Shown here: one piece after another, positions 9,777-20,505 of the stretch
Numbering within the stretch: the first letter of the stretch is position 1
How the letters are laid out: each line of letters opens with the position of its first letter
Origin: Diplonema papillatum
Lineage: Eukaryota; Euglenozoa; Diplonemea; Diplonemida; Diplonemidae
Direction: 5' to 3'
Assembly (NCBI GenBank): GCA_030068145.1
Contig: JAPJBO010000282.1
Span: 62,001-126,000, forward strand
Length of the DNA stretch: 64,000 nt
Notes under the pieces: model-generated
What the model was told of the DNA's origin: nothing
Seen by the model: the letters and a program-made list of their open reading frames with translations, nothing else
The model's database searches: none
Program-made: the position numbers and the translations under genes

Positions 9777-12392
9777 CGGAGAGCGGGGACGAAGCTAGGG
9801 AGGGGAGGCGGCTCACACCCGGAGAACAACCGGGATTCCTTCCTTTTTTTGGGGTGCAAGATACATCGAATCGTGGCGGGTCACTCTTTTCAATCGGGTG
9901 CGAAAAATCGCGAATGGTTGCGTTTCACGAAAAGGGCAAAAAAAGCTCGGGACGACTCTTCGGCTCCTTGCGCGAAAAGGCTGGTGCTTAGAGGCCCCTT
10001 CTGCTCGCAAATCCGATTGACACGAGATAGGCGCTTGTTAATCCGGGAAGGTCTCCAGATATCGCAACTGGCAGTCTCCTCAAGAATTGCCACAAAGCAG
10101 GTGCATACACAAAAAACAATACAGCTTCGCAGTGGTCTTTTTGATCTCCCGCCACGAAGCTTAGTTTCACCCGTGGTTTTTCGTGCAGCGATATAGCACA
10201 TTTTCCCGCCCCTTGTCATTCGCTGCCTCCGAGTATTTCCGACAACAAAACAGGCGTGTAAAAAAAACAGAAAAAAGAAGAAAGTACGGGTCTCGTTGGT
10301 TGCACCTTCATCTGTGCTGTACTGGGGGCGGCTGTTGAAATCTGTCGGAAGGCCCCTACAACCGTGTCTGAGCAATCACTTAAACCCCTCAGGGCCCCCG
10401 CTCTGCTTGTGACTGCGACTCGCTGAGCCGTACCGACGTATCTTCTTGTCACGGTGCAATCTGCGAAGTAAACCCCGCAGGACACAGTGGTGCCGTGTGC
10501 AGCACCACTGGTCGAAGCAATCCTGCGAGCTGACGGCAACACGCCGGATTACGCGAAGTACTCTTACCCGCACGAGGGGGATTGTAAGGATGTTCTTGAA
10601 TGGATGGAGGGCGGGGCATTGCCAGCGAGCTTCCCCCGTCAGTCAGTAAACACGCGGGATTGCAGCGCTGTTTTTTTCGTTTGCATTGTATTTCCGGCGA
10701 CCCCTTAAATTGGTGTCTTTTCCTGGGCGCCTTCGGCAAGAAGCCGAAAGTCGAACAGTCAAGATCCTGCTAAACCTCAGAGAGTGAGGTCAGGATAGGG
10801 GTGCATGTGGACCAGCGAACGACGGCGTTAAATTAGAAATACATGGGGGTGGGGAGATTCCTATCATGTTTAGGCAGTACTTTCATGCATGTTTGATGCT
10901 AGCGCGCAGGGGCCGCTGCGCCGAGGGTACGTTAAATTTTCCGACTCCCTGCAGGATTTGCATGCTTTCAAAAATACCCTTTGCAGTTGAAGCGGGTTGG
11001 AGATCAGTTCGGCTAGAGTCTGGGAACAACAAAAAAATGGGACTTTCCTGCTTTTCTGTTCGTCGGCGTATCTAGGATCCAATCAGCTAGAGCGTGCGGT
11101 ATGAATCCGTGACACCAGCGCCCGGTCTTCGGTGAAAAGGCACGTCACCCCTCGATTGCAGGAAGCTTGAGATGCTCTCTTGGAGATCGGGAAGTGCAAC
11201 AGCGCCACATCCGAATGGAACCAGCGGCACCGCGTCACGGTTCGTTTATATGGGCACGGTGGACCTGGTCATGATTATGGCCGCAAAGCTTGAGAAAGCT
11301 TGTTTGCCCGGTGGCTTAGTGTTGCTGTGGAGCCTTCAAACGCAGAGAAACGGGGTTCTATGAGTCTCTTTCACTTGCCAGTCTTTAGTTTCATTTCATG
11401 CGTGGATATAACGAACAGGAGAGGTAGGAATCCTTCCGTCCTCCTGGAGCGATATGGCAAGAACGATAAGGCTTCCGGGAAGGGAGGACCCCCTTTCCTA
11501 TATACTATGTCGCATGTCCCACAGGAACACACTTGGCCAGAATATCACATGGCCAGTCCACCGTGTACTCGGGGGACGTGCTTGATGCTAGCAGTCTTCT
11601 TCGAAGTGCAACGAGAGAGAAAGAAAGGAGCTCAAGACTCTGTAGGTAGCCCGTCGTGGGGTCCTGCTTGCTGGCCTGCGAGCGTCTTGGTGGATGACGC
11701 TGCATGCTCAAGAACGAAGGGAGAGACCTGTAAGCCACGATTCTCCTCTTTCTCTTCTCTTTTGCTTGCACGGCTTGTGCGGCGACCTCATGGCTAACTC
11801 TTGGGGGGCTAGGCGGAGCAACCATGAAACGGCGAAGTTACAGTTTTTTTTTTTGTTTTCCCTCTCGGATAGGTTCGGAAAGCATGCGTTGGGGGTCTTG
11901 TGTTTCCGTTTTTGCTTTGTTTTCCGTGTACATTCGTTGCTTGACATACCAGGCTGGCTCTTCTCGAGAAAGGTGACAAAAAGAGAAAGGAATATATGTG
12001 ATTTTGCGTCTGTCGTTTTAATTTTTTTCGTATGTCCATGCTTGCGTCCCGTTTGCCATTTGATTGAGTGCACCGAACTTAATGGCCTGGGTCTGCACGT
12101 TGCCGCGCAGAGCCAGCCAGAGGTCGTTCCTTGCTTGGACGCGACAACCTGCAAACGCGATGTTGCGGGCGTGTCAGTCCTGTACGGGTAAGTGGTACGT
12201 GGTGTCTTTTTTTCCTTGGTTTGTGCTCCTAGCAAGGCAGCGTGAGTGAGCAGAACCCAGCGTTCTGAGGATTTAACCGCGTCAGGCAATGGGAGCAAAG
12301 GACGTCGCTCAAAGACGCTGAACCTTGCCCTCCACTGACGTTGCCGCGTCACCTTAACCCTTTCATATCCTGGTCGATGCGAGCGAAACTGA

Positions 12393-12490
12393 GGCAGCCG
12401 GCAAGCCGTCTCGCAACAGAAGGTTGGACAATCCGAATAGGTCCAGACGTCTCAAGCATATACCCCAGTGTAGGAGCAATGATTGAGATT
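12393..12490 (+). repeat. Family H dispersed repeat
   Basis: Around 90% alike over about 95 bases to the reverse complement of 27231-27330. Shared blocks are CAAGCCGTCTCGCAACAGAA, GGTCCAGACGTCTCAA and AGGAGCAATGATT. One copy lies in a spacer, the other inside an intron. Confidence 0.7.
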
Positions 12491-13474
12491 CGAATAGGTT
12501 CCAGGATCCGGATGCTGCTGGTCATGTTACTGGTGTCGAGGTTAGTCTGTTGGGATAGGCAGAATCGGAGGAGTGCCCAGAAAGTGTCTTCCAATGCACG
12601 GAACGCGCAAATCAAGCTTCCGAAGGTCAACTGCATGGTCCGAACTAGGGGCGGCGATCGTCCTGCAAAAAAACAGTAAACCTGGAAAGAGGCTCTTCCC
12701 GAAGGTTCCCGACTGTTGGGTTAGTCACAGCAGTCAGGATGGACATTCACTCCCCCCCGCCCTGCACGGTGTCCAAGTTGTCCAGAAAGGTAGGCCAAGA
12801 GACTTTCTAGCCGCGTCAAGACAAGCGTAGCTGCGACGGATAGAAGCACAACAGACCTGATCTTGGGTTCAACTTCTTTTTTTTTCCTTTTTTGCTGTTT
12901 ATCATCCCCAGAGCAGCGGGACTCTCATGAGATCCGCCAAGGAACGATAGTCTCTCGGGTTCTGCCACACGGAGGTATCCATTTTGCGTGGAAATGACTC
13001 TCCGCCGACGCAACAAGGGCTGCGGGTTGCGGTACACTTTCTTTTGTATTTCCGACATCTTTTTCCTCGTGTGACGCCTGAGGGATCAAAGGCAGTACGT
13101 GCAGCAAGCTGAACGTAAGGCTCCTACCTTGACCCGACCCTGTTCAACCAAACCTCATTCGTACGGGGAGGCAGCCTTCTGGCGGGAAGTGATCACGCAA
13201 TACCACGCTCGATTCCCATCAACGGAATGATGACTACAGCAACACAACACAGCAACAATACAAAGCAACGCACCTCCCATCCACCAGAGAGAATGGGTAT
13301 AAGAGATGGATATAAGAGGTCAAGCACGAACGAGGTGCCCGCTGCGCCTGGCGTTATAAGCTGGGCGGATGGTACGACACTGTGACGAGGCCGGCAGAAC
13401 CTCGAAAAAAGGCAGCCATTGCAGGCTGTTGCGCGGCATCGGACCTTTTCCCGACCAAAAGGCATGAAAGCAAA

Positions 13475-13685
13475 AAATACTCGAGGGACTGCCTTGTGCT
13501 TATTTCGACGGAGGCAAGAGGGGGAAAAGCACTCTACGACTACAAAGTGGGCATTTGTTTTAAGAGTTCTAGTATTTGTTGAACGCTTACGCCCGCCACT
13601 AAGCCAGATTTACCTGTGTTTTCGTGTGTATTACAGCACGTTCCCTCCTTCTGAGATATCGCAACGGGCAGCCTCCTCGACGATT
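13475..13685 (+). mobile_element. Family B MITE-like element, copy 1
   Basis: The left end is AAATACTCGAGGGACTGCC and the right end is its imperfect complement GGCAGCCTCCTCGACGATT. The interior shares TTGAACGCTTACGCCCGCCA with copies at 13843 and 51024. It is 211 bp and non-coding. Confidence 0.75.
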
Positions 13686-13702
13686 CCTGCAAAGCAGGTG
13701 TC

Positions 13703-13840
13703 GAAAAAAGACAGGCGGTGCGTTTTGTTTGTGCGTGCCGGGTGATCGTTTTCCCACTTGTATTTACCCTGCGTATATTCAGGTGACGAATTCTGATCAA
13801 CCACCAAAACACACTGCCTACGTCTTTTTAGCCTAGTACT
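13703..13840 (+). repeat. Family M repeat between two family B elements
   Basis: It matches 55215-55365: AAAAGACAGGCG at the start, GTTTTGTTTG, GATCGTTTT, AATTCTGATCAACC and TTTTTAGCCTAG at the end. At 55215 it occurs without clear family B neighbours, so it is a unit of its own. Confidence 0.65.
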
Positions 13841-13842
13841 AA

Positions 13843-14012
13843 AAATACTCGAGGGACTGCCTTGTGTGTGTGCTCATTTCGAAGGAGGCTAGAGGGGGAA
13901 AAAACAATACAACTATTTTTTTGTTGAACGCTTACGCCCGCCACTAAACCCAGATTTACCTGTGTTTCGTGTGCCTTTGATCTGTCGCAACTGGCAGTCT
14001 CCTCAAGCATTT
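13843..14012 (+). mobile_element. Family B MITE-like element, copy 2
   Basis: This is a 170-bp shorter relative of the copy at 13475, in the same orientation, with ends AAATACTCGAGGGACTGCC and GGCAGTCTCCTCAAGCATTT. It ends about 270 bases before the stop codon of the flippase gene on the opposite strand. Confidence 0.75.
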
Positions 14013-14284
14013 CCTACAAAGCAGGTGCTTATACACACACAAAAAAAAGAAGGGGGGTGTGCCCTATGCACCCGATCAGCTGTTGTTTCGTTTATCGGTG
14101 CGAGGCCTCCGGAAAATGTTCCATCGACGGCCTCGGCTTTGCGCCCTCGGTTTGGCAGCAGGTGGATGGAAGATGGGCAAGTTTAATCGCGATTGCGACG
14201 TGACACCGAGGACAGATAGATACGGCGCGATGGTGGCAACGCCGTGAGCCAAAAGGGATCGCCGTGTCGAGCGGGCGGGGGGGC

Positions 14285-17200
14285 TCACACTTTGTCGAGG
14301 TTCGGCACCACGGGGGTCATGTCCTTGTCGACGTTGTCGGACATGACGTCCAGCGGCACTTTCGGTTGCACCGGCGACGTTTTGTCCGCGTCGTCGTCCG
14401 GGTTGGCCGCGCAGCAGCACATGGGCCGTCCCAGGTGCTCCTCGTAGCCAGCTCCCATGCGTACCATGTCGCGCTTCGTGGGCCACCACGCACGCTGGGC
14501 CATGTGTCCGCCGACGTCGAAGATCAGCGGTGCGGCGAAGCCGGCGATGGCGCAGTACAAGTAGAACTTGGTCGAGCTGAACAAAATGTCCGCGATGCCG
14601 TGGACTGCGGATGTTTTTTTTGGGGGTTTGGGTTGATGCGCAGGTGTAAACTCTATTCAAGCGAGGCCAGTTACGAAGAAAGGACCTAACCGTCGTCGAC
14701 ATGCATCATTCCCGACACGCACTCTGCTCAACAATTCTCGGAAACCGTGAATAACGTATTAACGATCGAAGTACGCTGAGACAAGGTACAAACAAGCTCG
14801 AGTAAGCGGCATACAATGCGTTTCGCAGGGCAACATCGGCATAAGATTGCAGAGCATCGTCACGGCGCTGTAGATCCAAAGGATTGCAAGGTACAGCGCG
14901 TAACTGAAGAAGAGGCCGCCGAACTGTGGGTGTGTGTGCGTTTGTACGTGTATTTTTCCGACGAAACAGTTTTGGTTATGACGCCTTATCTGCACACGAC
15001 TTCATCCTGCGGGTGCTACCAGAAGACGAGCCAAAAATACTCGACGTAGCTGCTTCGACTCCGAATGGAAGGGGGGAAATATAGAGGTAAGGGGCAATAC
15101 AATACAAACACAATCTGATTTGTTCTTCGCTTACACCGTGTGTTGTTTCCTCACTCAGGACTTTTGACCTGTTGTCGTGTAGGGGTAGACCCGCATGACT
15201 TCACGTCCGTTCAACACGTGGTTCGGTAGTTACAGCACTTGGGATCCCTTCTGTTCTTTGTCGGGCAGCATCGTCGAGCATTTCTTTTCAAGCTGGCGCT
15301 TTATGTAAAAAACAGTACCTGGACAGACGTGTGGTGGCGGATCTGAATGATCGCCTTCGCCAACACCATGAAAACAACGCCGGTCAGAATCGCGGTCCCG
15401 TGCGTGTTAAGGTCGGACGTGCGACCGTCGAGTTCATCGAGGTCGTCGTGCGCCATGAACGGGTACCAGAACCAGAAGACGAAGACGGAATGCACAATGG
15501 CGGACCCAATCCACATGGCAACCGCGTACCGGTTGAAGTACAGGTTCTCGTCACGTTGCTGCGCGTACAAGGCAGGGCCTAGAACAGGATCCATCAAGAC
15601 GTCTTCGTGCAGGTCCTTCTCGAAACATCCCATGAAGAGAGGCGGGATGCCGACGAAAAGCGTGTTTTGGATCGCGAGCATCCACGAGTCATAGATGGTG
15701 ATCGCACTGAAGCCGGAGAAGAATCCGAAGTAGATCTGCCCCAGAGTGAGCACGATGTTCTTGTAGAACGAGAACCCGGTGCACATTGCGTTCCTGTACC
15801 GCGCGTACCGGCCGTGCACCGCGAGGAGCCGCTTGAGGTGACGAAACCGTGGAATGGCGTAATCAGAAGCGAGCTCCGCGGCCCTCCCTTCCACGCCGAT
15901 CACGCCGATTCCGACGTGCGCTTCGACGATCATCGTGACGTCGTTGCCCCCGTCGCCTATCGCGAGGACCTTGCCGGTGGACTCGGGGTGGTCCTTCCCG
16001 CAAATACGGACCACGACGCCCTTCATCCGAGGCGTCAACCGCGCGCACACGACGCTCCGCAGCTTCGGAGCCACCTCCAGAAACTCGTCGCGGCAGTCGT
16101 CGAAGAGGACCTGCAGCATCGGCTCGTCGAGGGCCAGCGTCAGCTTCCCCTCGCCCATCGCCGCCACCTTCGCCTGCAGCTCGCCCAGCTGGCTCCGGGC
16201 GACCTCCTCCTTCCCGGCAACGGCAGGGTCCACGTTGCCGCCGACTTTGCTGAGTTGCATTTCGAACACGTGGTCGGAGTCGTTGGCGAGGGAACACGAC
16301 TTCGCGATTTCGATGGCGGTCTCCAGCTTGTCGCCGGTGAGCATCCAGATCACGACACCCGCGTCGAGGAAGAACTTGATGGTCTCCGGGACCTCGGCTT
16401 GCAGCTCGTCTTCGTAGGCGACCAGCCCAGCGAGGTTCAGCTGCCGCTCGAGGGCGAGCTTCGCGGCGTCCTCGAGCTCTGTTTTCCGCACGTCCGCGCT
16501 CCGCCCGGGCAGGTCCTTCACGTGGATCGTCGCGGCCTGGAGCTGTCCGAACGCCGCATGCCACTCGTTGAACCACTCCGCGTCGAGCTCCCGCCACCCG
16601 AAGACCAGCGTCCGGTACCCCTTCCTCCCGTAGCCCCGCAGGAACTCCTCCGCCTCCTTCCACCCTCCTCCTGCGGTAGCCGACCCGTCAAACCCCCTGC
16701 CGCTCTTCGCTGTAGCCGAAGACGGCGAAGGGGCGTACTGCATCGTCACCGAAGAAGGCGACGGCGGGGTCCCCGGAGACTGGACGCGTTCCCACAGGGG
16801 TTGGAGCAGCTGGCAGGCCGCCTCGTCCCCGCAGTTGGAGGGCGTTGCCAGCTTTTGGACGTCGTCGGCGTCGGAGGAGGTGTCGCCAGTGCGGCGGAGC
16901 ATGCCGTTGCCGAGGCCGTCGTGCTCGTCGGCGCCCTTCGTGAGCAGGACGATGCGGTCGTTCGGCGTGCGGAGGACGATGGACATCATCTTCCGCGACG
17001 CCGAGAAGTCGAGGACCGCGAGGATCTCGTACGTGCTCTTCGCCCCGTTGGCGAGGACGACTATTTTCTTCGCCGTCCTTTCCACCATCGTCACGCCGGC
17101 GCGGCGCGCCGCCTGCACGAGCGCGACTTCGTCGGGAGAGGTGCCCTCAAAGGTCAGGCCCTGGTCGGTCTGGAACGGCACGACCGTGTTGCACAGCAGC

Positions 17201-18969
17201 ATCGACGCAAGGAACATCTTTTTCGCATCGTTTTCGTTCGCCGGCAGGCGGCCGTTCATCTCGACTTTGAACAGCCTGTCGGCGCTGTACTTCCCGTCGT
17301 GGCTCAGAGGATCGACTTCTTCGTCGTCCTCGACACCCCCGCCCAGCCACCTCAGGGACTTCCCGTCTTGGACGGGGACAGCGCCTCCCACGTAGGTCAT
17401 GCTGTTCTCGGTCAGCGTGCCGGTTTTGTCCGAAAAGATGTATTTTATCGCGGACAGGTCGACGTTGAGATCCGACGTCTTCGGCCGGCACGCGACCCAG
17501 CCGGGTTCCCCGTTTCGGCCGACGCCGGGCATCCACTGCATCATCTCGTGGTCCCACCCCATCAGCGCAGTTTGCACGCGGAGGCAGACCTGGATGGTCA
17601 CGAACAGGGAGATGGGGATGAGGAAGCTAAGGAGGACGAACCACGTGAGGTAGTTGAGGAAGAAGGTTCCCGCGGGCGAGGAGTAGTCGGCGGCTCCTTC
17701 GAGGTAGAAGTTGTCGGCGTGGACGTTGTCCCACACGACGGACCCTAAGCACAGCGCGAGCATCAGTATGTTCTTGATGGCGAAAAGGAAGAGGATGCTG
17801 TAGTTGAGTATCCGATCGAGCATGTTCTTCGCCCGCGGTTTCTGCTGCATGTTCTGGCCGATCTTCGTGTCGAGCCCCGTGTAGATCACGACGCCGATGG
17901 TCCACGACGTCTTCCGCACGCTGCAAGACCGCCAGATGGTATTATCAATACCCAAATTGATCACGCGCTGCGACGCTTCAGGGGGCCCGGACCACGTGGC
18001 CGTGCCCTGCCATTTCGTGATCTCCTTATTCGGGTGGTGAACCCGCAGGACCAACTCCCCGAGGCGCGAGACGATGTCCTCTGCGGTTTGCAGAATCTGC
18101 GTCTCCCGCGGTGCTCTCCTGAGCTTGACGGAAGTCTCGCCGTCGAGCTGGGACGTTTCGACGTATACGATGCCGTCGTCGTCGGCGGAGGCCAATACGA
18201 CGATGTCGGCCTTCAGCGACAGAATCTCGTGGTCGTGCCTCACGATCATCACGTCGCCGACGCGGACCTCCTGCGACTGCACTTTTTCCCAGTTCCCGTT
18301 CCTAAGGATGTGCACGGGCTCCGCGTTGTTCGCGCGGTCTTCCCGGTGGCGGAGCCAGTCTTCGTACCCCTCCTTCAACGCGCCGACGGCGAGGACCAGG
18401 ATCAGCGGGAGGATGGCGGTCACCGGCGTGATGGGCGAAACGCCCGGTATCACCGCGACGATGACGTTGAGGAGGAAGTAGATGTTCGAGAACTGCTGGA
18501 ACTGGTCCCACAGGTTGAGCGGCAGGAAGTTCCACCACGAGTACTTCGCCGACTGGAAGTAGTTGTTCCGGTACTCCGATTTTTCGGGCTGCCCGAGGTA
18601 CACCGTCCGCACCGTGTCTTCCTCCGCCGGCGCCTCCTGCGGCGCCGGCTCCTGCCTGGCGCTCACCGGCGCCGAATGCGACGACGATTTCCGCGACGAT
18701 CCGAACGCTTCGGTCGCCGGCCGCGGCGTCGGAGTCGCTGTCGAGTCGTTGTCGTACGACCGCGAGTTCCCCCGGTCGGGTGAGTTCGACGGCGTCCCCG
18801 CGAACGGCGCGTTCGCCACCCGCAGCTTCGGCGGCTTCGCCGCCGCCGCCGGTGCCGGCGCCTCAGCCGCCGGCTCTTCGGCGGCGCCGTCGCCGGCCGC
18901 CTCGCCGACTTCGCCGGTCGCCGGGTGCTCCTCCATCGCGTTGGCGTCGTCCACGATCGGGGTAGGCAT
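14285..18969 (-). CDS. P4-type ATPase, phospholipid flippase
   Basis: Three exons with verified phases: 18969-15319, 14923-14815 and 14604-14285, giving 1359 residues. The family moves aminophospholipids from the outer to the inner leaflet of plasma or Golgi membranes, using ATP. The first 130 residues are Ala/Pro/Glu-rich and probably disordered. Then come the first membrane pair (WWNFLPLNLWDQFQQFSNIY), the actuator DGET at 276, the P4-specific PISL in membrane segment 4 at 452, the phosphorylated aspartate in DKTGT at 514, the nucleotide domain (GTSPDEVALV), TGDKLETA and the hinge GDGGND at 1005. The last two exons supply the final membrane segments, including LYLAILWIYSAVTMLCNLMP. The tail of about 80 residues contains a MCCCAA cysteine cluster that might be lipidated (inference). 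All catalytic motifs are intact. An insert rich in Ser/Pro/Thr lies in the nucleotide domain near 700-770. Confidence 0.97.
15035..15283 (-). mobile_element. Family B element forming most of flippase intron 1
   Basis: The intron (15318-14924, 395 bases) contains, in the plus reading, AAATACTCGACGTAGCTGC at 15035 and GGCAGCATCGTCGAGCATTT ending at 15283. These are inverted and match the family B ends at 13475-14012. The element takes up 249 of 395 bases and leaves 35 bases on the donor side and 111 on the acceptor side. Confidence 0.65.
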
Positions 18970-19050
18970 CTCTCTCTACACCCCCCAGCCCCCCCGCCCT
19001 CCCCTACGCGCCCCCCCGGTCTGTGGGTTGTGTGGAGTGAGATGTGAGGT

Positions 19051-19410
19051 CGTCACGGTGCAACGTCACGGTGCAACGTCACGGTGCAACGTCACGGTGT
19101 AACGTCACGGTGCAACGTCACGGTGTAACGTCACGATGCAACGTCACGGTGCAACGTCACGGTGCAAACGTCACGGTGCAAACGTCATGGTGCAAACGTC
19201 ACGGTGCAACGTCACGGTGCAACGTCACGGTGTAACGTCACGGTGCAACGTCACGGTGTAACGTCACGGTGCAACGTCACGGTGCAACGTCACGGTGCAA
19301 ACGTCACGGTGCAACGTCACGGTGCAACGTCACGGTGCAACGTCACGGTGCAACGTCACGGTGCAACGTCACGGTGCAACGTCACGGTCGGTGCAACGTC
19401 ACGGTGCAAC
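19051..19410. repeat. 13-bp minisatellite upstream of the flippase start
   Basis: About 27 copies of a 13-base unit (CACGGTGCAACGT), with variants that have one extra A or change GCAAC to GTAAC. It starts about 80 bases before the flippase ATG, so it lies in the likely 5' UTR or intergenic transcript. Copies are contiguous, without spacers. Confidence 0.95.
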
Positions 19411-19435
19411 ACGGCTGATGCCTGTCGCCGCAGCT

Positions 19436-19540
19436 TTCGGGGTCGTCGTCGTCGAGTCGTTGTCGTACGACCGCGAGTTCCCCCGGTCGGGTGAGGCGCG
19501 TTCGCCACCCGCTGCTTCGGCCGCCGCCGCCGGCGCATGG
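19436..19540 (-). pseudogene. Truncated copy of the flippase N-terminal coding sequence
   Basis: Bases 19453-19495 repeat almost exactly the flippase exon 1 sequence at 18741-18783 (GTCGAGTCGTTGTCGTACGA and CGCGAGTTCCCCCGGTCGGG). After a gap relative to the gene, GGCGCGTTCGCCACCCGC and a GCCGCC-rich stretch continue the match. The copy corresponds to roughly residues 45-75, lies beyond the minisatellite, has internal deletions and has no start codon. It is a relic of local duplication. Confidence 0.8.
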
Positions 19541-20404
19541 TGATGCAGACGATCGCCACAGCTTTTCTGCGCTCCAGCAAAGTTTCACAACCTCGCGGTT
19601 TAAGCTAGGAGGGTATGGACCGGCTTCGTTATTGTACGCCCTGAATTCAAAGATAATCAAGTGCGTGGCAACGAAGCAAAACAGCGCCCGCACTCGCGAT
19701 CCGCCAGTCTCACGGACCCGCTGTTGTCCCGGTACTCGAAGGTGTCGTTCTTGGACCTGATGGCATGACCTGATGAGGTAAGCTTGTGTATAAGTCGAAC
19801 TTTGAGTGGGCCCCTCCGAAGAAGGCCCATCACACTGGGGTAAGCATGCAGCTTTCGCACGAGTGTAGTCGCAGTCCATCTGTCATCACGGACTTGCTGC
19901 TGTCGTTCTTGGACTCCTCGTCTGATGGGGTTGCTTGGATTAGAAGTGACATCGTTCTCGGACACCATGGCTCACTGGTCAATCTCGAACTGGCTGTTGC
20001 CCAGTACTAGAGGGGAGTCGCGTTCAGACTCCTGGCCTGATAGGGTGACATGGCCTGACAGGGTTGCCGTAGAAGGGGCGTCGTTCTTGACATAGCACTC
20101 GCTAGGGAAGGCCGCTCACCCGTCGGTCTCACGGACTGCCTGTTACCGAGACTGCCCTATTGTGTCGAATTGCGGTCACAAGGCCGTGGTAACAAAACGG
20201 AGAAGAGAACGAACGGGATGAAGGGGTCGATACTGCTCACGGACGATTCGCAACAAAGCCCGACAGAATCAACGCACGAAGCAGAGAAGCGCAATACAAC
20301 TGGCGGCCTCGCTTGTTCCCTTGTGATTTCGCGGGTTCTCCCTCGAAAACGATCAGCGCGGCAGCGATGACACAGGCAGGGCGGGTGGAGAGAGGCCCTG
20401 CCGC
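19541..20404. other. Spacer with diverged internal repeats
   Basis: Several loosely repeated blocks of the type TCACGGAC-CTGCTGT, GTCGTTCTTGGAC and CCTGATGRGGT occur near 19710-19770, 19885-19960 and 20040-20150. They look like a decayed tandem array. No gene is supported. Confidence 0.45.
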
Positions 20405-20505
20405 AGGAGCTTCTGCTCTGTCAGCGGTAGTGTAGTGGACTACCGTGGCTGTAACGGGTATCGGGGTAACCCGGGTTCAATTCCGGAGAGGGAGCCCGCC
20501 CCTGC
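20405..20505 (+). pseudogene. 18S rRNA fragment (5' domain)
   Basis: The sequence GGTAGTGTAGTGGACTACCG, then TGTAACGGGTATCGGGGTAA, then GGTTCAATTCCGGAGAGGGA and GCC is the conserved 5'-domain region of small-subunit rRNA. Flanking 18S sequence (for example the following GAGAAACGGCTACC block) is missing, so this is a detached piece. It is from a different part of the gene than the fragment at 8853 and is on the same strand. Confidence 0.85.

Larger units (their letters stand above)
9251..13474. other. Repeat-rich spacer
   Basis: No gene is supported in this 4.2 kb. It contains a family E repeat (9570-9776), one family B end (about 10058-10085), a family E tail (10340-10383, ending in CCCTACAACCGTGTCTGAGC) and a family H repeat (12393-12490) that matches, inverted, 27231-27330 in the phospholipase C intron. 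A frame at 10487-10708 and one at 11172-11363 have some coding-like composition but no recognisable domain. Confidence 0.55.

Noticed and set aside
15607-17748. Plus-strand open frame of about 713 codons
   Set aside because: It is antisense to flippase exon 1, whose conserved motifs are unmistakable on the minus strand. High GC at third positions keeps the antisense frame open; no domain is visible in it.
19051-19410. CRISPR-like array
   Set aside because: The 13-base units are contiguous with no spacers, in a eukaryotic setting; it is a minisatellite.
20440-20500. tRNA-like T-loop sequence (CCGGGTTCAATTCCGG)
   Set aside because: No acceptor stem, D-arm or anticodon arm can be placed around it, and the surrounding bases match 18S rRNA.
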